64,000 bases of DNA from Burkholderiales bacterium (GCA_020848435.1 JADLAC010000005.1:62001-126000), one strand, 5' to 3'; counted from the first letter of the stretch, positions 1 through 9,053 are shown. The notes: generated by a model from the letters alone, not told the origin. Numbers and translations are program-made.

Positions 1-519
1 GCGTCGGCCCCGCCGGCGTCCGGCCGCAACGTCGATCGCGATCGCGGCGACCTCATCAAGGAGAGGGTGCTGGTCGCGAATCTCTACGCGTTGCGCGGGC
101 CGTTCGTCAAGCGCCTGCAGCACACCGGAGCACGTCTGCCGCTCGGCCTCGAAGGCGACGACGGCCTGCTCGGCGCGCTCATCAAGTGGGATCTCCAGCC
201 GGACAAGCAGGGTTTCGACGACGAGCGCATCGTACCTTGTCCCGACTCCGGCTTCCTGTTCGAATCGGTGTCGCCGCTCGACCCGAAACAGTGGCGCGGC
301 TATTGGCGCCGGGCGGTGCGCTATGGCCGTCGGTTCTACGAATTTCAACTGCTCGGGCCGCTGCTAAAGAAACGTGGCCTGAGCGGATTGCCGGTGCACA
401 TCGGAGACGTCTATTGCGATGCCGACGGCTTGTCGTTGCGCTGGAACGGGTTCTATACCCTGACCAATTTCGTCGCGCTGCACCAGATGCGCCACTTGCA
501 CCGATCCAGACAGGGCTGA
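1..519 (+). CDS. Glycosyltransferase family 2-like protein, C-terminal part (5' truncated by window edge)
   Basis: The frame is open from base 1 to the TGA at 517-519, giving about 172 residues of a protein whose N-terminus lies outside the window. The visible part carries LPLGLEGDDGLLGAL near the middle. This resembles the acceptor-side DD motif in the C-terminal half of many GT2 enzymes (an R, then P, then xDD on a helix). The nucleotide-binding DxD region would lie upstream and cannot be checked. It ends seven bases before an FkbM methyltransferase and so is probably the first visible gene of the long plus-strand polysaccharide operon. An ATG at 67 is internal and is not a convincing start. 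The family call is moderate because only the C-terminus is seen, and donor and acceptor are unknown. Confidence 0.55.
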   Translation, partial: ASAPPASGRNVDRDRGDLIKERVLVANLYALRGPFVKRLQHTGARLPLGLEGDDGLLGALIKWDLQPDKQGFDDERIVPCPDSGFLFESVSPLDPKQWRGYWRRAVRYGRRFYEFQLLGPLLKKRGLSGLPVHIGDVYCDADGLSLRWNGFYTLTNFVALHQMRHLHRSRQG

Positions 520-525
520 CAGATC

Positions 526-1332
526 ATGGTCGATAGCTTGGGCAAGATGATGGCACTGTGCTCGGAAGTGAAGAATCCGGGCGCGGCACTGCTCGACCGG
601 ATGGGGTTGCGCCAAGCTCCGTATACGCTGCACCTGCGTAACGGCGGCGCGATCGAGCTGCGACCCAAGTCGGGCGATCTGTTCGGCTTCTACGAGATCA
701 TGCTGCGGCGCGATTATCTCGCCGCCGGCCAGCGGCTGGGTCCGGGTTCGACGGTAATCGATGTCGGCGCCAACATCGGTTGTTTCACCTTGGTGGCCGC
801 GAGAATCGTGGGCCCCAACGGGCGGGTGTTCGCGCTCGAGCCGGAGGAGTCGACCTATTCGCAATTGCTGCGCAATATCGAGCTCAACGGGCTCACCAAC
901 ATCACGCCGCTGCGCCTTGCCGTGGGCGCGACTCAGGGGGCGATCACGTTGCATGCGGACGCGAATCGCCTGTTCAGCTCGCTGTACACATCCGTCAACG
1001 GGCACCAGATCGCCGGCCGCGATCAAGAGGTGCGGATGACCACGCTCGCTGCGCTGATGGACGAGCACGGCATCGGGTGCTGCGATTACCTCAAGCTCGA
1101 TTGCGAGGGCGCCGAGCACGAGATCGTCGCGAGCATGCCGCAGTCGACGGCGGCGCGCATCGCGCAGATCACCATGGAGGTGCACAAGGTACCGGGTTTC
1201 GACGGGCAATCGCTGCGGCAGAAGCTCGAACAGCTCGGATACGAGCGCGTCGGTGCGACGACGCTGCCATACTATGCACGGGCCGCGGCCGCGCGAGGTC
1301 CCGAGGTCGAACGCAAGCAGGAGCATGCATGA
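526..1332 (+). CDS. FkbM family SAM-dependent methyltransferase
   Basis: This 268-residue protein has SAM motif I VIDVGANIG at residues 77-85, the acidic ribose-binding FALEPE at 102-107, and an LKLDCEGAE motif near residue 190 that is typical of the FkbM family. FkbM-type enzymes O-methylate sugars or small molecules, and in polysaccharide loci they usually methylate a glycan residue. The start ATG at 526 lies seven bases after the preceding stop. The stop codon overlaps the next start (ATGA at 1329-1332), so it is translationally coupled to the GDP-mannose dehydrogenase. This placement suggests a cytoplasmic sugar O-methyltransferase acting on the same polymer. The substrate is inferred only from context. 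Confidence 0.85.
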   Translation: MVDSLGKMMALCSEVKNPGAALLDRMGLRQAPYTLHLRNGGAIELRPKSGDLFGFYEIMLRRDYLAAGQRLGPGSTVIDVGANIGCFTLVAARIVGPNGRVFALEPEESTYSQLLRNIELNGLTNITPLRLAVGATQGAITLHADANRLFSSLYTSVNGHQIAGRDQEVRMTTLAALMDEHGIGCCDYLKLDCEGAEHEIVASMPQSTAARIAQITMEVHKVPGFDGQSLRQKLEQLGYERVGATTLPYYARAAAARGPEVERKQEHA

Positions 1333-2651
1333 GCGCGACGCACATCAGTATCTTCGGGCTGGGTTACGTCGGTGCGGTATCCCTCGCGTGCTTGGCACGC
1401 GACGGACATTCGATGATCGGAGTCGACGTCGACACGGCCAAGCTCGATCTCATCCGCGGCGGCAATACGCCGGTGGTGGAAGAGGGAATGGTCGATCTCA
1501 TGGCCCGCGTGGTAGCGAGCGGGCGGGTCGAGGTCACCACGGACGTGGACGAGGCGGTGCGCAAGTCTGACATCTCGCTGATTTGCGTGGGTACGCCCTC
1601 GGCTGCCAACGGCAGCCAGGATCAGTCGGCAATGCTGCGGCTCGCATCCGACCTGGGGCGCGCGCTGCGCGGCAAATCGGCGGAACACACTTTCGTGTTC
1701 CGCTCGACCCTGGTCCCGGGCACCGTGGAGGATGTGCTGCGCCCGATCATCGAACGCGAGTCGGGCAAGACCGAGGGCAGGCACTTCCACGTCTGCTTCC
1801 AGCCCGAGTTCCTGCGCGAAGGCAGCTCGATTCGCGACTACGACCATCCGCCTTTTACCATAGTCGGCGTCAATGCCGATGCACCGCGGGAGCGGCTGCG
1901 CAGGCTCTTCGGCCACTTGCCCTGCGAGTTCATCGCGACCTCGATCCGCGCGGCGGAAATGCTGAAGTACTGCTGCAACAATTTTCACGCGCTCAAGATC
2001 ACGTTCGCGAACGAGACGGCCCGCCTCGCGGCAGCACTCGGGGTCGACCCGTTCGAGGTCATGAGCCTGCTGTGCAAGGACCGGCAGCTCAACATCTCGA
2101 CGGCCTATCTCAAGCCCGGATTCGCCTTCGGCGGCTCCTGCCTGCCGAAGGACCTGCGCGCCACCATGCACCTGGCGAAAAGGCATGACGTCGAGCTACC
2201 CATGCTTTCCGCGATCCTGTCCTCGAACCGCGTCCACGCCGAGCACGCGATCGGCAAGGTGCTCGCTTCCGGGAAACGGCGAATCGGTATGATCGGGCTC
2301 TCGTTCAAACCGGGGACCGATGACTTGCGGGAAAGCCCGCTGGTCTATCTCGCGGAGCAGCTCATCGGCAAGGGTTTGAGCCTCCTGGTCTACGATCCCG
2401 AGGTTCATCTTTCGCAGCTACTCGGCGCCAACCGCCGCTTCATCGAGCAGCACATTCCGCACATCGGCTCTTTGCTGCGCAATGACCTGGCCGAAGTCAT
2501 CGCCGCATCCGACCTGCTCGTGCTCGGAATATCCGGCGGCGAGGTGCAAAAAGCAGTCGCCAGCCTGGGACGTCCCGATCAGATCGTGCTCGACCTGGTG
2601 AACATCGGAGCCGGTGCGTATCGCAGCACCGTCGAGGGGTTGTGCTGGTGA
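1329..2651 (+). CDS. algD: GDP-mannose 6-dehydrogenase (AlgD-like)
   Basis: The protein is 440 residues, close to the 436 of Pseudomonas AlgD. The start is the ATG at 1329, which overlaps the preceding TGA; in-frame codons upstream belong to a shadow frame over the methyltransferase. It has the Rossmann motif GLGYVG (10-15), ICVGTPSAANG, the catalytic-loop motif FGGSCLPKD with the nucleophile Cys271, and GLSFKPGTDDLRESP, and it ends in EGLCW like AlgD. The family oxidises GDP-mannose to GDP-mannuronic acid with two NAD+. The ELAFL/YDHPP segment favours GDP-mannose over UDP-glucose as substrate. The bifunctional ManC at 48189 could supply GDP-mannose. It implies a mannuronate-type residue in the polymer. 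Confidence 0.88.
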   Translation: MSATHISIFGLGYVGAVSLACLARDGHSMIGVDVDTAKLDLIRGGNTPVVEEGMVDLMARVVASGRVEVTTDVDEAVRKSDISLICVGTPSAANGSQDQSAMLRLASDLGRALRGKSAEHTFVFRSTLVPGTVEDVLRPIIERESGKTEGRHFHVCFQPEFLREGSSIRDYDHPPFTIVGVNADAPRERLRRLFGHLPCEFIATSIRAAEMLKYCCNNFHALKITFANETARLAAALGVDPFEVMSLLCKDRQLNISTAYLKPGFAFGGSCLPKDLRATMHLAKRHDVELPMLSAILSSNRVHAEHAIGKVLASGKRRIGMIGLSFKPGTDDLRESPLVYLAEQLIGKGLSLLVYDPEVHLSQLLGANRRFIEQHIPHIGSLLRNDLAEVIAASDLLVLGISGGEVQKAVASLGRPDQIVLDLVNIGAGAYRSTVEGLCW

Positions 2652-2684
2652 TCGAGCGCTTCGGTCCAAAGGAGGCGCCGGCGC

Positions 2685-4001
2685 GTGCGTGACGTCCTCT
2701 TCACCCTGCTGATGGCCGGAGCGCTGCCGGCCGTCTTGCGCTGGCCGTGGGTCGGGGTGATGCTCTGGACGTGGCTCAGCGTGATGAGCCCGCACCGGCT
2801 GACCTGGGGCTTTGCCTGGAACCAGCCTTGGGCGCAGATGGTCGCCGTGGCGACCCTTCTCGGGATGCTGTTCAGCTCGGATCGAAAGCATATCCCGGTC
2901 ACGCGGGTCACCGTCGCGCTGCTGCTGATGCCGCTCTGGATGGCGGTGACGAGCGTCTTCGCGCTCGAGGATCCGTGGTTCATGCTGACCAAGGTCGGCA
3001 AGATCTACTTCATGCTGTTCGTCACGCTCGCCTTGCTGCACACGCGCAAGCACATCGAAATCCTGGTATGGATCATCGCCGGCTCGATCGCCTTCTACGG
3101 CGTCAAGGGCGGGCTATTCACGATCCGGATCAGCGGCGGAGAACGCGTGTGGGGACCGAGCGGGTCGTACATCGAGGACAACAACGCGCTCGCGGCTGCC
3201 GTCATCATGTGCATTCCGCTGCTCTACTACATCCGCATGACGGTGAACAACGCGTGGGTGAAACGCGGCATGCTCGTGTGCATGGCGCTGTGCGGGTTCT
3301 CGGTGATCGGGTCGCACTCGCGAGGCGCCCTGCTCGCGGGCGTCGCGATGTGTGCTCTGTTATGGTGGCGCGGCAAGAACAAGTTTCTGGGCCTGATCGC
3401 GGGTGTCTGCATCGGCGTCGCATTGGTCGTGTTCGCGCCCGAGAAATGGGAAACGCGTATGAGCACCATCACGACCCACGAGGACGGATCGGCGCAGGGC
3501 CGGATCAATGCGTGGGCGATGGCCGTGAACCTGGTGCAGGATCGGCCCATCGTGGGGGGCGGATTCGATGTATTCGCACCGACCGCGTTTGCCCGCTGGG
3601 CGCCGAGCCCGGCGGTGCAGGGCGCTCATAGCGTCTATTTCCAGATGCTCGGGGAGCACGGCTTTCCGGGGCTGTTTCTATACCTCACGCTCGGAATGAT
3701 GAGCTGGTCGCTGGCATCCTGGATCCGGAAGAACGCCAAGGGCCGCGCCGACTTCGAGTGGGCCTATTGGCTCGCGTCCATGTGCCAGGTGAGCCTGGTG
3801 GGCTTCGCCGTGGGCGGCGCGTTTCTCAACCTGGCCTATTGGGATGTGCCTTACACACTCATCGTGGCGCTGGTATTGACCCGTGTGCTGATGGAAAAGG
3901 AGATCGTCAAGGAACCTGAACCGAGCGCGGTGCGTGGCCCGAGCCGGCCGCTCGGATCGCAGCCGGGCCGGCGCAATGCGCGGCCGGCCCTTCGCCAATG
4001 A
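2685..4001 (+). CDS. O-antigen ligase/polymerase-like membrane protein, XrtA-associated (DUF5935 type)
   Basis: This 438-residue polytopic membrane protein has about ten hydrophobic segments. Its N-terminal 180 residues (MRDVLFTLLM..., SPHRLTWGFAW, GPSGSYIEDNNALA) match my recollection of the putative O-glycosylation ligase family linked to exosortase A. The C-terminal half has the Wzy_C-type loop with RPIVGGGFD and AHSVYFQMLGEHG. Such proteins polymerise or transfer undecaprenyl-linked glycans on the periplasmic side. The start is GTG 2685, supported by AAAGGAGG at 2668-2675 about nine bases upstream. The stop overlaps the next gene (ATGA). Whether it acts as polymerase or protein O-ligase cannot be decided from sequence. 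Confidence 0.82.
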   Translation: MRDVLFTLLMAGALPAVLRWPWVGVMLWTWLSVMSPHRLTWGFAWNQPWAQMVAVATLLGMLFSSDRKHIPVTRVTVALLLMPLWMAVTSVFALEDPWFMLTKVGKIYFMLFVTLALLHTRKHIEILVWIIAGSIAFYGVKGGLFTIRISGGERVWGPSGSYIEDNNALAAAVIMCIPLLYYIRMTVNNAWVKRGMLVCMALCGFSVIGSHSRGALLAGVAMCALLWWRGKNKFLGLIAGVCIGVALVVFAPEKWETRMSTITTHEDGSAQGRINAWAMAVNLVQDRPIVGGGFDVFAPTAFARWAPSPAVQGAHSVYFQMLGEHGFPGLFLYLTLGMMSWSLASWIRKNAKGRADFEWAYWLASMCQVSLVGFAVGGAFLNLAYWDVPYTLIVALVLTRVLMEKEIVKEPEPSAVRGPSRPLGSQPGRRNARPALRQ

Positions 4002-5029
4002 AGCTCGCCGCGGATGACGCGTGCGCCGCCACCGCGGCATCGCCAGTGCGTGTGCATTGGACGCGGCATTTGACCCGCGCGCTGGTGAGCCGCGGGCGCG
4101 GAACGCACCTCACCATCCTGATCTACCACCGCGTTCACGCCGCGGCGGATCCGATGTCGCCGGAAGAGGTCGACGCGCGCACCTTCGATTGGCAGGTGCG
4201 CTGCTTGTGCGAGTACTTCCACATACTGCCGCTCGACGAGGCGGTCGAGAAGCTCGGCCGCCGCGCGCTGCCGCAGGGGGCAGTGTCGATTACGTTCGAC
4301 GATGGCTATCGCGACAATTGCGAGGTGGCCTTGCCGGTGTTGCGGCGTCACGGCGCCAGCGCCACGTTTTTCGTCGCGACGGATTTTCTGGGCGGCGGCA
4401 TCATGTTCAACGACGTGGTGATCGAGAGTCTGCGCCGCACGGCATCGTCTCGGCTCGATCTGAGCGAGCTGGGTTATGGGACATACGACTTGGCGGACAC
4501 CGCTGCAAGGCGCGCGGCGGTGCGCTCGATTCTGCCGGCGCTCAAGCGCGAGCCCTGGCGCGAGCGCGCGCGGAAGGCTTTCCGGCTGGCGCAAATCGCG
4601 GCCGTCCAGCCGCCCGCGGATCTCATGCTGACACCGGAGCAGGTGCGTGCGCTGCACCGATCGGGCATGACGATAGGAGCGCACACAGTCCATCATCCCA
4701 TCCTCGCCTCGATGGACGATTCGGAGGCGAGCGTGGAGATCGATTCGAGCAAGCGCGCGCTCGAGGCAATCACCGGAGAGGAGGTGACGCTGTTCGCCTA
4801 TCCGAACGGGAGGCCGGACGTCGACTACCTGGCGCGGCACGTCGCGATGGCGAAGGCCTCGGGATTCTCGGCCGCGGCATCGACGGCGCCCGGCATCGCC
4901 AGCGAGACCACCGACATCTATCAGCTCCCGCGCTTCATGCCTTGGGACCGATCGCCGCGGGCGTTCGTCGCGCGCCTGGTGAGGAACTCCTTCAACAAGA
5001 ACGTCCTGCATGCAGGACATGCGCTCTGA
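3998..5029 (+). CDS. Polysaccharide deacetylase (NodB-fold, CE4)
   Basis: The protein has 343 residues. The NodB-homology domain shows TILIYHRV, the metal/catalytic motif TFDDGYRDN (residues 101-109) and HGASATFFV, followed by TIGAHTVHHP for the metal-binding histidines. The family removes N- or O-acetyl groups from polymeric sugars. No clear signal peptide is visible, so cytoplasmic action on a lipid-linked intermediate, or a non-classical location, is possible. The ATG at 3998 overlaps the preceding TGA, which indicates translational coupling to the polymerase. It is distinct from the second deacetylase at 38180, so the locus encodes two separate deacetylation steps. Confidence 0.85.
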   Translation: MKLAADDACAATAASPVRVHWTRHLTRALVSRGRGTHLTILIYHRVHAAADPMSPEEVDARTFDWQVRCLCEYFHILPLDEAVEKLGRRALPQGAVSITFDDGYRDNCEVALPVLRRHGASATFFVATDFLGGGIMFNDVVIESLRRTASSRLDLSELGYGTYDLADTAARRAAVRSILPALKREPWRERARKAFRLAQIAAVQPPADLMLTPEQVRALHRSGMTIGAHTVHHPILASMDDSEASVEIDSSKRALEAITGEEVTLFAYPNGRPDVDYLARHVAMAKASGFSAAASTAPGIASETTDIYQLPRFMPWDRSPRAFVARLVRNSFNKNVLHAGHAL

Positions 5030-5046
5030 TCGGCGCTGAGAGCGAC

Positions 5047-6126
5047 ATGCTGCTCGAAGATCTAAGAACCGTTCACGAAATCTTCCGCAAGAAGAGCCGG
5101 GTCAGGGAGGCGCTGCGCGAGACGGCCGGCTGGTGCCTGCCGGGAGACTGGTATATCGAAGGGCCTTACGCGAGGCATAGCGAGGTCGAGTTGCCGGAGG
5201 AGCTGCGGCAGGCGATTCGTGGCATTCGCAAGCGCCAGGTCGCGCGCGAGATCGTGGAAAGGATCCTGCCGCCTTGGCGCGTGCACTTGCGGCGCGCGGC
5301 GATGGCCAAGCCCGAGCGCCAGTGCTCCATTGCGTACCTCTCGAACGGGGGCAACTGGAAGCTGTTCGACCTCGATAACGCAGCGATCTGGACCAGGCCC
5401 CTGGGCGGACGGGACATGGCGCCGGAAATAGAAAACCTGCGCCGCTTCGGCGCGCATTTCAAGATCCCCTCGTGGGGAACGGTTCGCGACGACGGCAAGT
5501 TGTGGCGCTTCGACCAGTACATCGGTGCCCGCAGCCTCGCGCATTGTACCGAGGCGCAGAGAATCGACGCGGTCGCCGCCTTGCTGCGCCAGTTTGGCGA
5601 GTTCGCGAGAACCCACTCGCTAGGTCCCGACCCGGATCTCACGCAGGCCGCCAGCGCCACGATTCTGGAGTCGGCCCCCGCGTCGCTTCCCGCCCGTTTC
5701 GCCGAAAAGCATCGCCCGGCGCTGGAACGTCTGGGATCCGCGCTGCGGCTCGCACCCGCACATGGCGATCTGAATGCTCACAACATATTCCTGCACCAGG
5801 GCGAGCCTTGGATCATCGACTGGGACATCGCCGGGCGCTACCAGCCGTTCCTCTACGATATTCTGTACCTGATCTTCACCGACGTCGCGCTCGGTCGCAG
5901 CGACCTGTTCGTCGCATTCCTGGAGGGCCGCTTCGATGACGCAATCGAGCGCGCGCTGGGCTCGATCGGCGCTCCCGCGCCGGACTGCAATCGGCTGCTT
6001 CTGCTCGTGCACGCCTACCTGATCAACTTCCATCGCAAGAAGCGCGCCGGACAACGCGATGCCGAGGCCCAGAACGTGAACGCATTGTGGAATCCGTTGC
6101 AGACGTATTTCGCCGGGATCGAGTAG
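5047..6126 (+). CDS. Aminoglycoside phosphotransferase-like (APH/choline kinase fold) protein
   Basis: This is a 359-residue soluble protein. The C-terminal half carries the Brenner-type catalytic loop HGDLNAHNIF and the metal-binding IIDWDIAG, which are diagnostic of the protein-kinase-like phosphotransferase fold. The N-terminal 130 residues are less conserved. In a polysaccharide locus it may phosphorylate a sugar or lipid carrier, but the substrate is unknown. The start ATG 5047 follows the deacetylase by 17 bases. Upstream in-frame codons lie over that gene and look like a shadow. The next gene encodes a nucleotidyltransferase-kinase fusion, so two kinase-like proteins sit side by side. 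Antibiotic resistance is an unlikely role here. Confidence 0.75.
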   Translation: MLLEDLRTVHEIFRKKSRVREALRETAGWCLPGDWYIEGPYARHSEVELPEELRQAIRGIRKRQVAREIVERILPPWRVHLRRAAMAKPERQCSIAYLSNGGNWKLFDLDNAAIWTRPLGGRDMAPEIENLRRFGAHFKIPSWGTVRDDGKLWRFDQYIGARSLAHCTEAQRIDAVAALLRQFGEFARTHSLGPDPDLTQAASATILESAPASLPARFAEKHRPALERLGSALRLAPAHGDLNAHNIFLHQGEPWIIDWDIAGRYQPFLYDILYLIFTDVALGRSDLFVAFLEGRFDDAIERALGSIGAPAPDCNRLLLLVHAYLINFHRKKRAGQRDAEAQNVNALWNPLQTYFAGIE

Positions 6127-6138
6127 CACCGGAGCTCC

Positions 6139-7506
6139 ATGATGGCCACCAGCAATGCGGCTTTGACCGGCTTTCAGGCGAGCGAGCCCGAGCAAGCAAT
6201 CGAGGCGCTCTCGTCCGAGAGGATTTCGAGCCGCGAGCGCTCGGGTTCAGGCGACGTGCACCCGCTGCTACGTCGGGCCTTTGCCGCGCTCGAGCAAGCC
6301 CGAGTGCGCTGGTGCCTGCTGCGTCTTCCCGCCGATGCGGCGCGGCCCTCGGGCGATGTCGATCTGCTCGTGGATCGAGTCGATCTCGCCGTCGCGCGCG
6401 CTGCCCTGGACGAGCTTCAGTTCGCCCGACTGCCTGGCGTGGGCTCCGGCGCCGAGCACATGTTCTTCAGCTATCACCCCCAGACCGATCACTGGCTGTG
6501 TCTGCACATCGTGTCGGCGCTGGGTTTCGGGCCGGGTTACGAGCTCGAGACACACGCAGAAGCGACTTGTCTCGCGCGCGCGCGCTGGGACGCTCAGGCG
6601 AGGCGGCTCGATCCGGCGGACGAATTCTGGGTCACGCTGCTGCACTGCCTGCTCGACAAGGGCTCGGTGCAGGAGCGGCGCCGCGCCGGATTGCGGCAGC
6701 TCGCAAACGAGAGCTGTACCGACAGCCCGCTTGCCGAGGTCATCGCTCGGGTGTGTCCTGCACAGTGGACGCCGGGTCGCCTGCTGCAATGCGTTGCGCA
6801 GGAAGCATGGGATACACTGGCCGCTGCCGCTCCCGTGCTGGCTGCCGCATGGCGGGAGCGGATGTCGCCGCTCGAGCGAGCCGAAATCTTGTTGCGGCGT
6901 CTTGCACGCTTCCCGGCGCGGCTCGTCCAAGCGTTGCGTCGGCGCGGACTGAGCATGGCCGTGCTCGGTCCGGACGGCGCGGGCAAGTCGACGCTCGCGG
7001 ATGGCATTCGAACGTCATTCTGTCGCCCCGTGCGAACCATCTACATGGGATTCGGCGGCGGCGGCAAGCCACCGCTGCTGACGCGCCTGCGCTTGCCAGG
7101 GATAGGCGCTCCGGGGCACCTGCTGGTGATGTGGTGGCGGACGCTGCATGCGCAGCTTCTGCGCCTGCAAGGCTATCTTGTCATCTTCGACCGCTACTCG
7201 TACGACACGCTGGCGGCGTCGCCGGAGCATGCGCGCAATTGGCTGTCGCGCCTGGGATCCTGGGTGAAGGCGCACTGGTGTCCGGCGCCGAGCCTGATCA
7301 TCGTGCTCGATGCGCCGGGCGCGCTCATGTTCGAGCGCAAGGGCGAGCTGAAGCCTGCGATCCTGGAAGCGCAAAGGCAGAAGTTCCTGGCGCTGCGCGA
7401 GCGATTTCCCCAGGTGCGGGTGGTGGACGCGACCCAGGCGCCGAATGCCGTGCGGGTCGAAGTGTTGACTCATTTGTGGCAGCGCTACCGGCGACATTGG
7501 TCGTGA
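6139..7506 (+). CDS. Two-domain protein: nucleotidyltransferase-like N-terminus fused to thymidylate-kinase-like C-terminus
   Basis: The protein has 455 residues. Residues about 45-250 resemble a minimal nucleotidyltransferase domain with GDVDLLVD at 72-79 (the GS/D-x-D core, here with the second aspartate pair). From residue 270 a P-loop kinase begins with GPDGAGKST at 277-285, followed by a FDRYSYDTLA segment that matches the DRY/F substrate-binding motif of thymidylate-kinase-like proteins. No signal peptide or membrane segment is seen. The domain pair suggests phosphoryl or nucleotidyl transfer to a sugar or lipid in glycan synthesis rather than dTMP metabolism. It sits between an APH-like kinase and the flippase. 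The substrate is unknown. Confidence 0.65.
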   Translation: MMATSNAALTGFQASEPEQAIEALSSERISSRERSGSGDVHPLLRRAFAALEQARVRWCLLRLPADAARPSGDVDLLVDRVDLAVARAALDELQFARLPGVGSGAEHMFFSYHPQTDHWLCLHIVSALGFGPGYELETHAEATCLARARWDAQARRLDPADEFWVTLLHCLLDKGSVQERRRAGLRQLANESCTDSPLAEVIARVCPAQWTPGRLLQCVAQEAWDTLAAAAPVLAAAWRERMSPLERAEILLRRLARFPARLVQALRRRGLSMAVLGPDGAGKSTLADGIRTSFCRPVRTIYMGFGGGGKPPLLTRLRLPGIGAPGHLLVMWWRTLHAQLLRLQGYLVIFDRYSYDTLAASPEHARNWLSRLGSWVKAHWCPAPSLIIVLDAPGALMFERKGELKPAILEAQRQKFLALRERFPQVRVVDATQAPNAVRVEVLTHLWQRYRRHWS

Positions 7507-7549
7507 CAGGCGCAGGATTCGCTCCCCTCTTCGCGATGGGCCAACAGGC

Positions 7550-9049
7550 GTGAACGATCTAAACAGCCGAATGGCCAAGGGCGCGGCATGGTTGCTCGTG
7601 TTGCGCCTGTGCGACCGGGCCGTCGGGCTGGCGTCGACCCTCGTGCTCGCACGCTTGCTCGTGCCTGCGGATTTCGGCCTGGTCGCGATGGCAACGTCGG
7701 TTCTGGCCGCGTTGGAGCTGCTCAGCGCATTCAGTTTCGATATGGCGCTCATCCAGAACCAGCAGGCGCAGCGGCGCCACTACGATACCGCCTGGAGCAT
7801 GGCGGTCGCCTTCGGTGTCCTGAATGCGATTGCCATGTGTGCTCTGGCCATCCCCGCGGCGCGCTTTTACGGCGACCCGCGTGTCGAATCGCTGATGTAT
7901 GCGCTGGCATTGGCGCCATTGATTCAAGGCTTCCAGAACGTGGGCGTCGTCGCCTTTCAAAAGGAACTGGAATTGCACAAGGAGTTCTGGTTCAAGCTGT
8001 CGCGAAGAATGCTGGGCTTCGCGGTGACGATGGCGCTTGCCTTTCATCTCCGGAACTATTGGGCGCTCGTGGCCGGAACCGTCGTGTCGTGCGTACTGGG
8101 ATTGGCACTGAGCTACCTTCTGCATGCCTATCGGCCGCAGCTCACGTTCGTTGCCTGGAAGGAATTGATCAATTTCTCCAAGTGGCTGCTGCTCAATAAT
8201 TTGCTGATATTCGCGAACAATCGCGGCACCGACTACCTGGTCGGCCACTTCAACGGCGCGCGCGCGCTCGGGCTGTACTCGGTCTCCTACGAAGTGGCGA
8301 ATCTGCCCACCACGGAAATGGTCTGGCCCGTGCAGCGCGCCGTATTTCCAGGCTATGCGAAGCTGGCCGGATCGCCGGAACGACTGCGCAGCGCGTTCCA
8401 GCAAGTTCTGGCGCTGGTGGCGCTGGTCGCGGTACCCGCGGGCGCGGGAATCAGTCTGCTGGCCGATCCGATCGTCAGGTTGTTGTTGGGCCTGCAATGG
8501 CTGGATGCGATTGCGTTGATCGAAATCCTGGCCTTGTTCGGCATTGTTCGTTCTCTGCACGGTCCGACCGGCTCGGTGTTCGTGGCCATCGGCAAGCCAA
8601 GGTTGATCGCCTTCTCCCAATGCATTCAACTCGCATGCGCGTTGAGCTTGATGGTCTACCTGATACCGATGCACGGCGCCAAGGGTGCGGCGTGGTCCAT
8701 ACTGCTCGCTGCGGTTGCGGCCGCCTGCACGAACTTCGCCATGACCTTGCGGCAGTTGTCGATGCGCATCGACGCCTTGCTGTCGGTCCTTTGGCGTCCG
8801 CTGGTTGCCGCCGGCGTCATGGCGAGTGCGCTGTCCTGGGCCAGGATGGGCGTTGCCACCGGCGCCGACACCGTATCCATCGCTGTCGCCCTGGTCGTGT
8901 CGATAGCCCTTGGTGCGAGCGTCTACTTGTCTTGCGTCGGTCTGCTGTGGATTTTGTCCGGCCGGCCCGAGAGCGCGGAGGCGCACTTGTTGGCGTATAT
9001 CCAGAAGGCGCTTCGGCGCAGAGCACAGCGCGATTTGCGCGGGACCTGA
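7550..9049 (+). CDS. Lipopolysaccharide/oligosaccharide flippase, Wzx/MOP family
   Basis: The 499-residue protein has about 12-14 hydrophobic segments spread along its length. It begins with a short hydrophilic NSRMAKGAAW segment before the first helix, as is typical of the polysaccharide-specific (WzxC/RfbX) branch of the MOP superfamily. SNKGTDYLVG-like text near residue 225 (here NNRGTDYLVGHFNGARALG) is characteristic of that branch. It would flip undecaprenyl-linked repeat units to the periplasm. The start is GTG 7550, 43 bases after the preceding stop. It is the only flippase gene in the window and is therefore expected to serve the main polymer. Confidence 0.88.
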   Translation: MNDLNSRMAKGAAWLLVLRLCDRAVGLASTLVLARLLVPADFGLVAMATSVLAALELLSAFSFDMALIQNQQAQRRHYDTAWSMAVAFGVLNAIAMCALAIPAARFYGDPRVESLMYALALAPLIQGFQNVGVVAFQKELELHKEFWFKLSRRMLGFAVTMALAFHLRNYWALVAGTVVSCVLGLALSYLLHAYRPQLTFVAWKELINFSKWLLLNNLLIFANNRGTDYLVGHFNGARALGLYSVSYEVANLPTTEMVWPVQRAVFPGYAKLAGSPERLRSAFQQVLALVALVAVPAGAGISLLADPIVRLLLGLQWLDAIALIEILALFGIVRSLHGPTGSVFVAIGKPRLIAFSQCIQLACALSLMVYLIPMHGAKGAAWSILLAAVAAACTNFAMTLRQLSMRIDALLSVLWRPLVAAGVMASALSWARMGVATGADTVSIAVALVVSIALGASVYLSCVGLLWILSGRPESAEAHLLAYIQKALRRRAQRDLRGT

Positions 9050-9053
9050 CGAG

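Noticed and set aside
4021..5046. Upstream extension of the APH-like gene over the deacetylase
   Set aside because: The deacetylase frame has the diagnostic TFDDGY motif. The overlapping frame is a shadow, and the ATG at 5047 fits the APH-like family.
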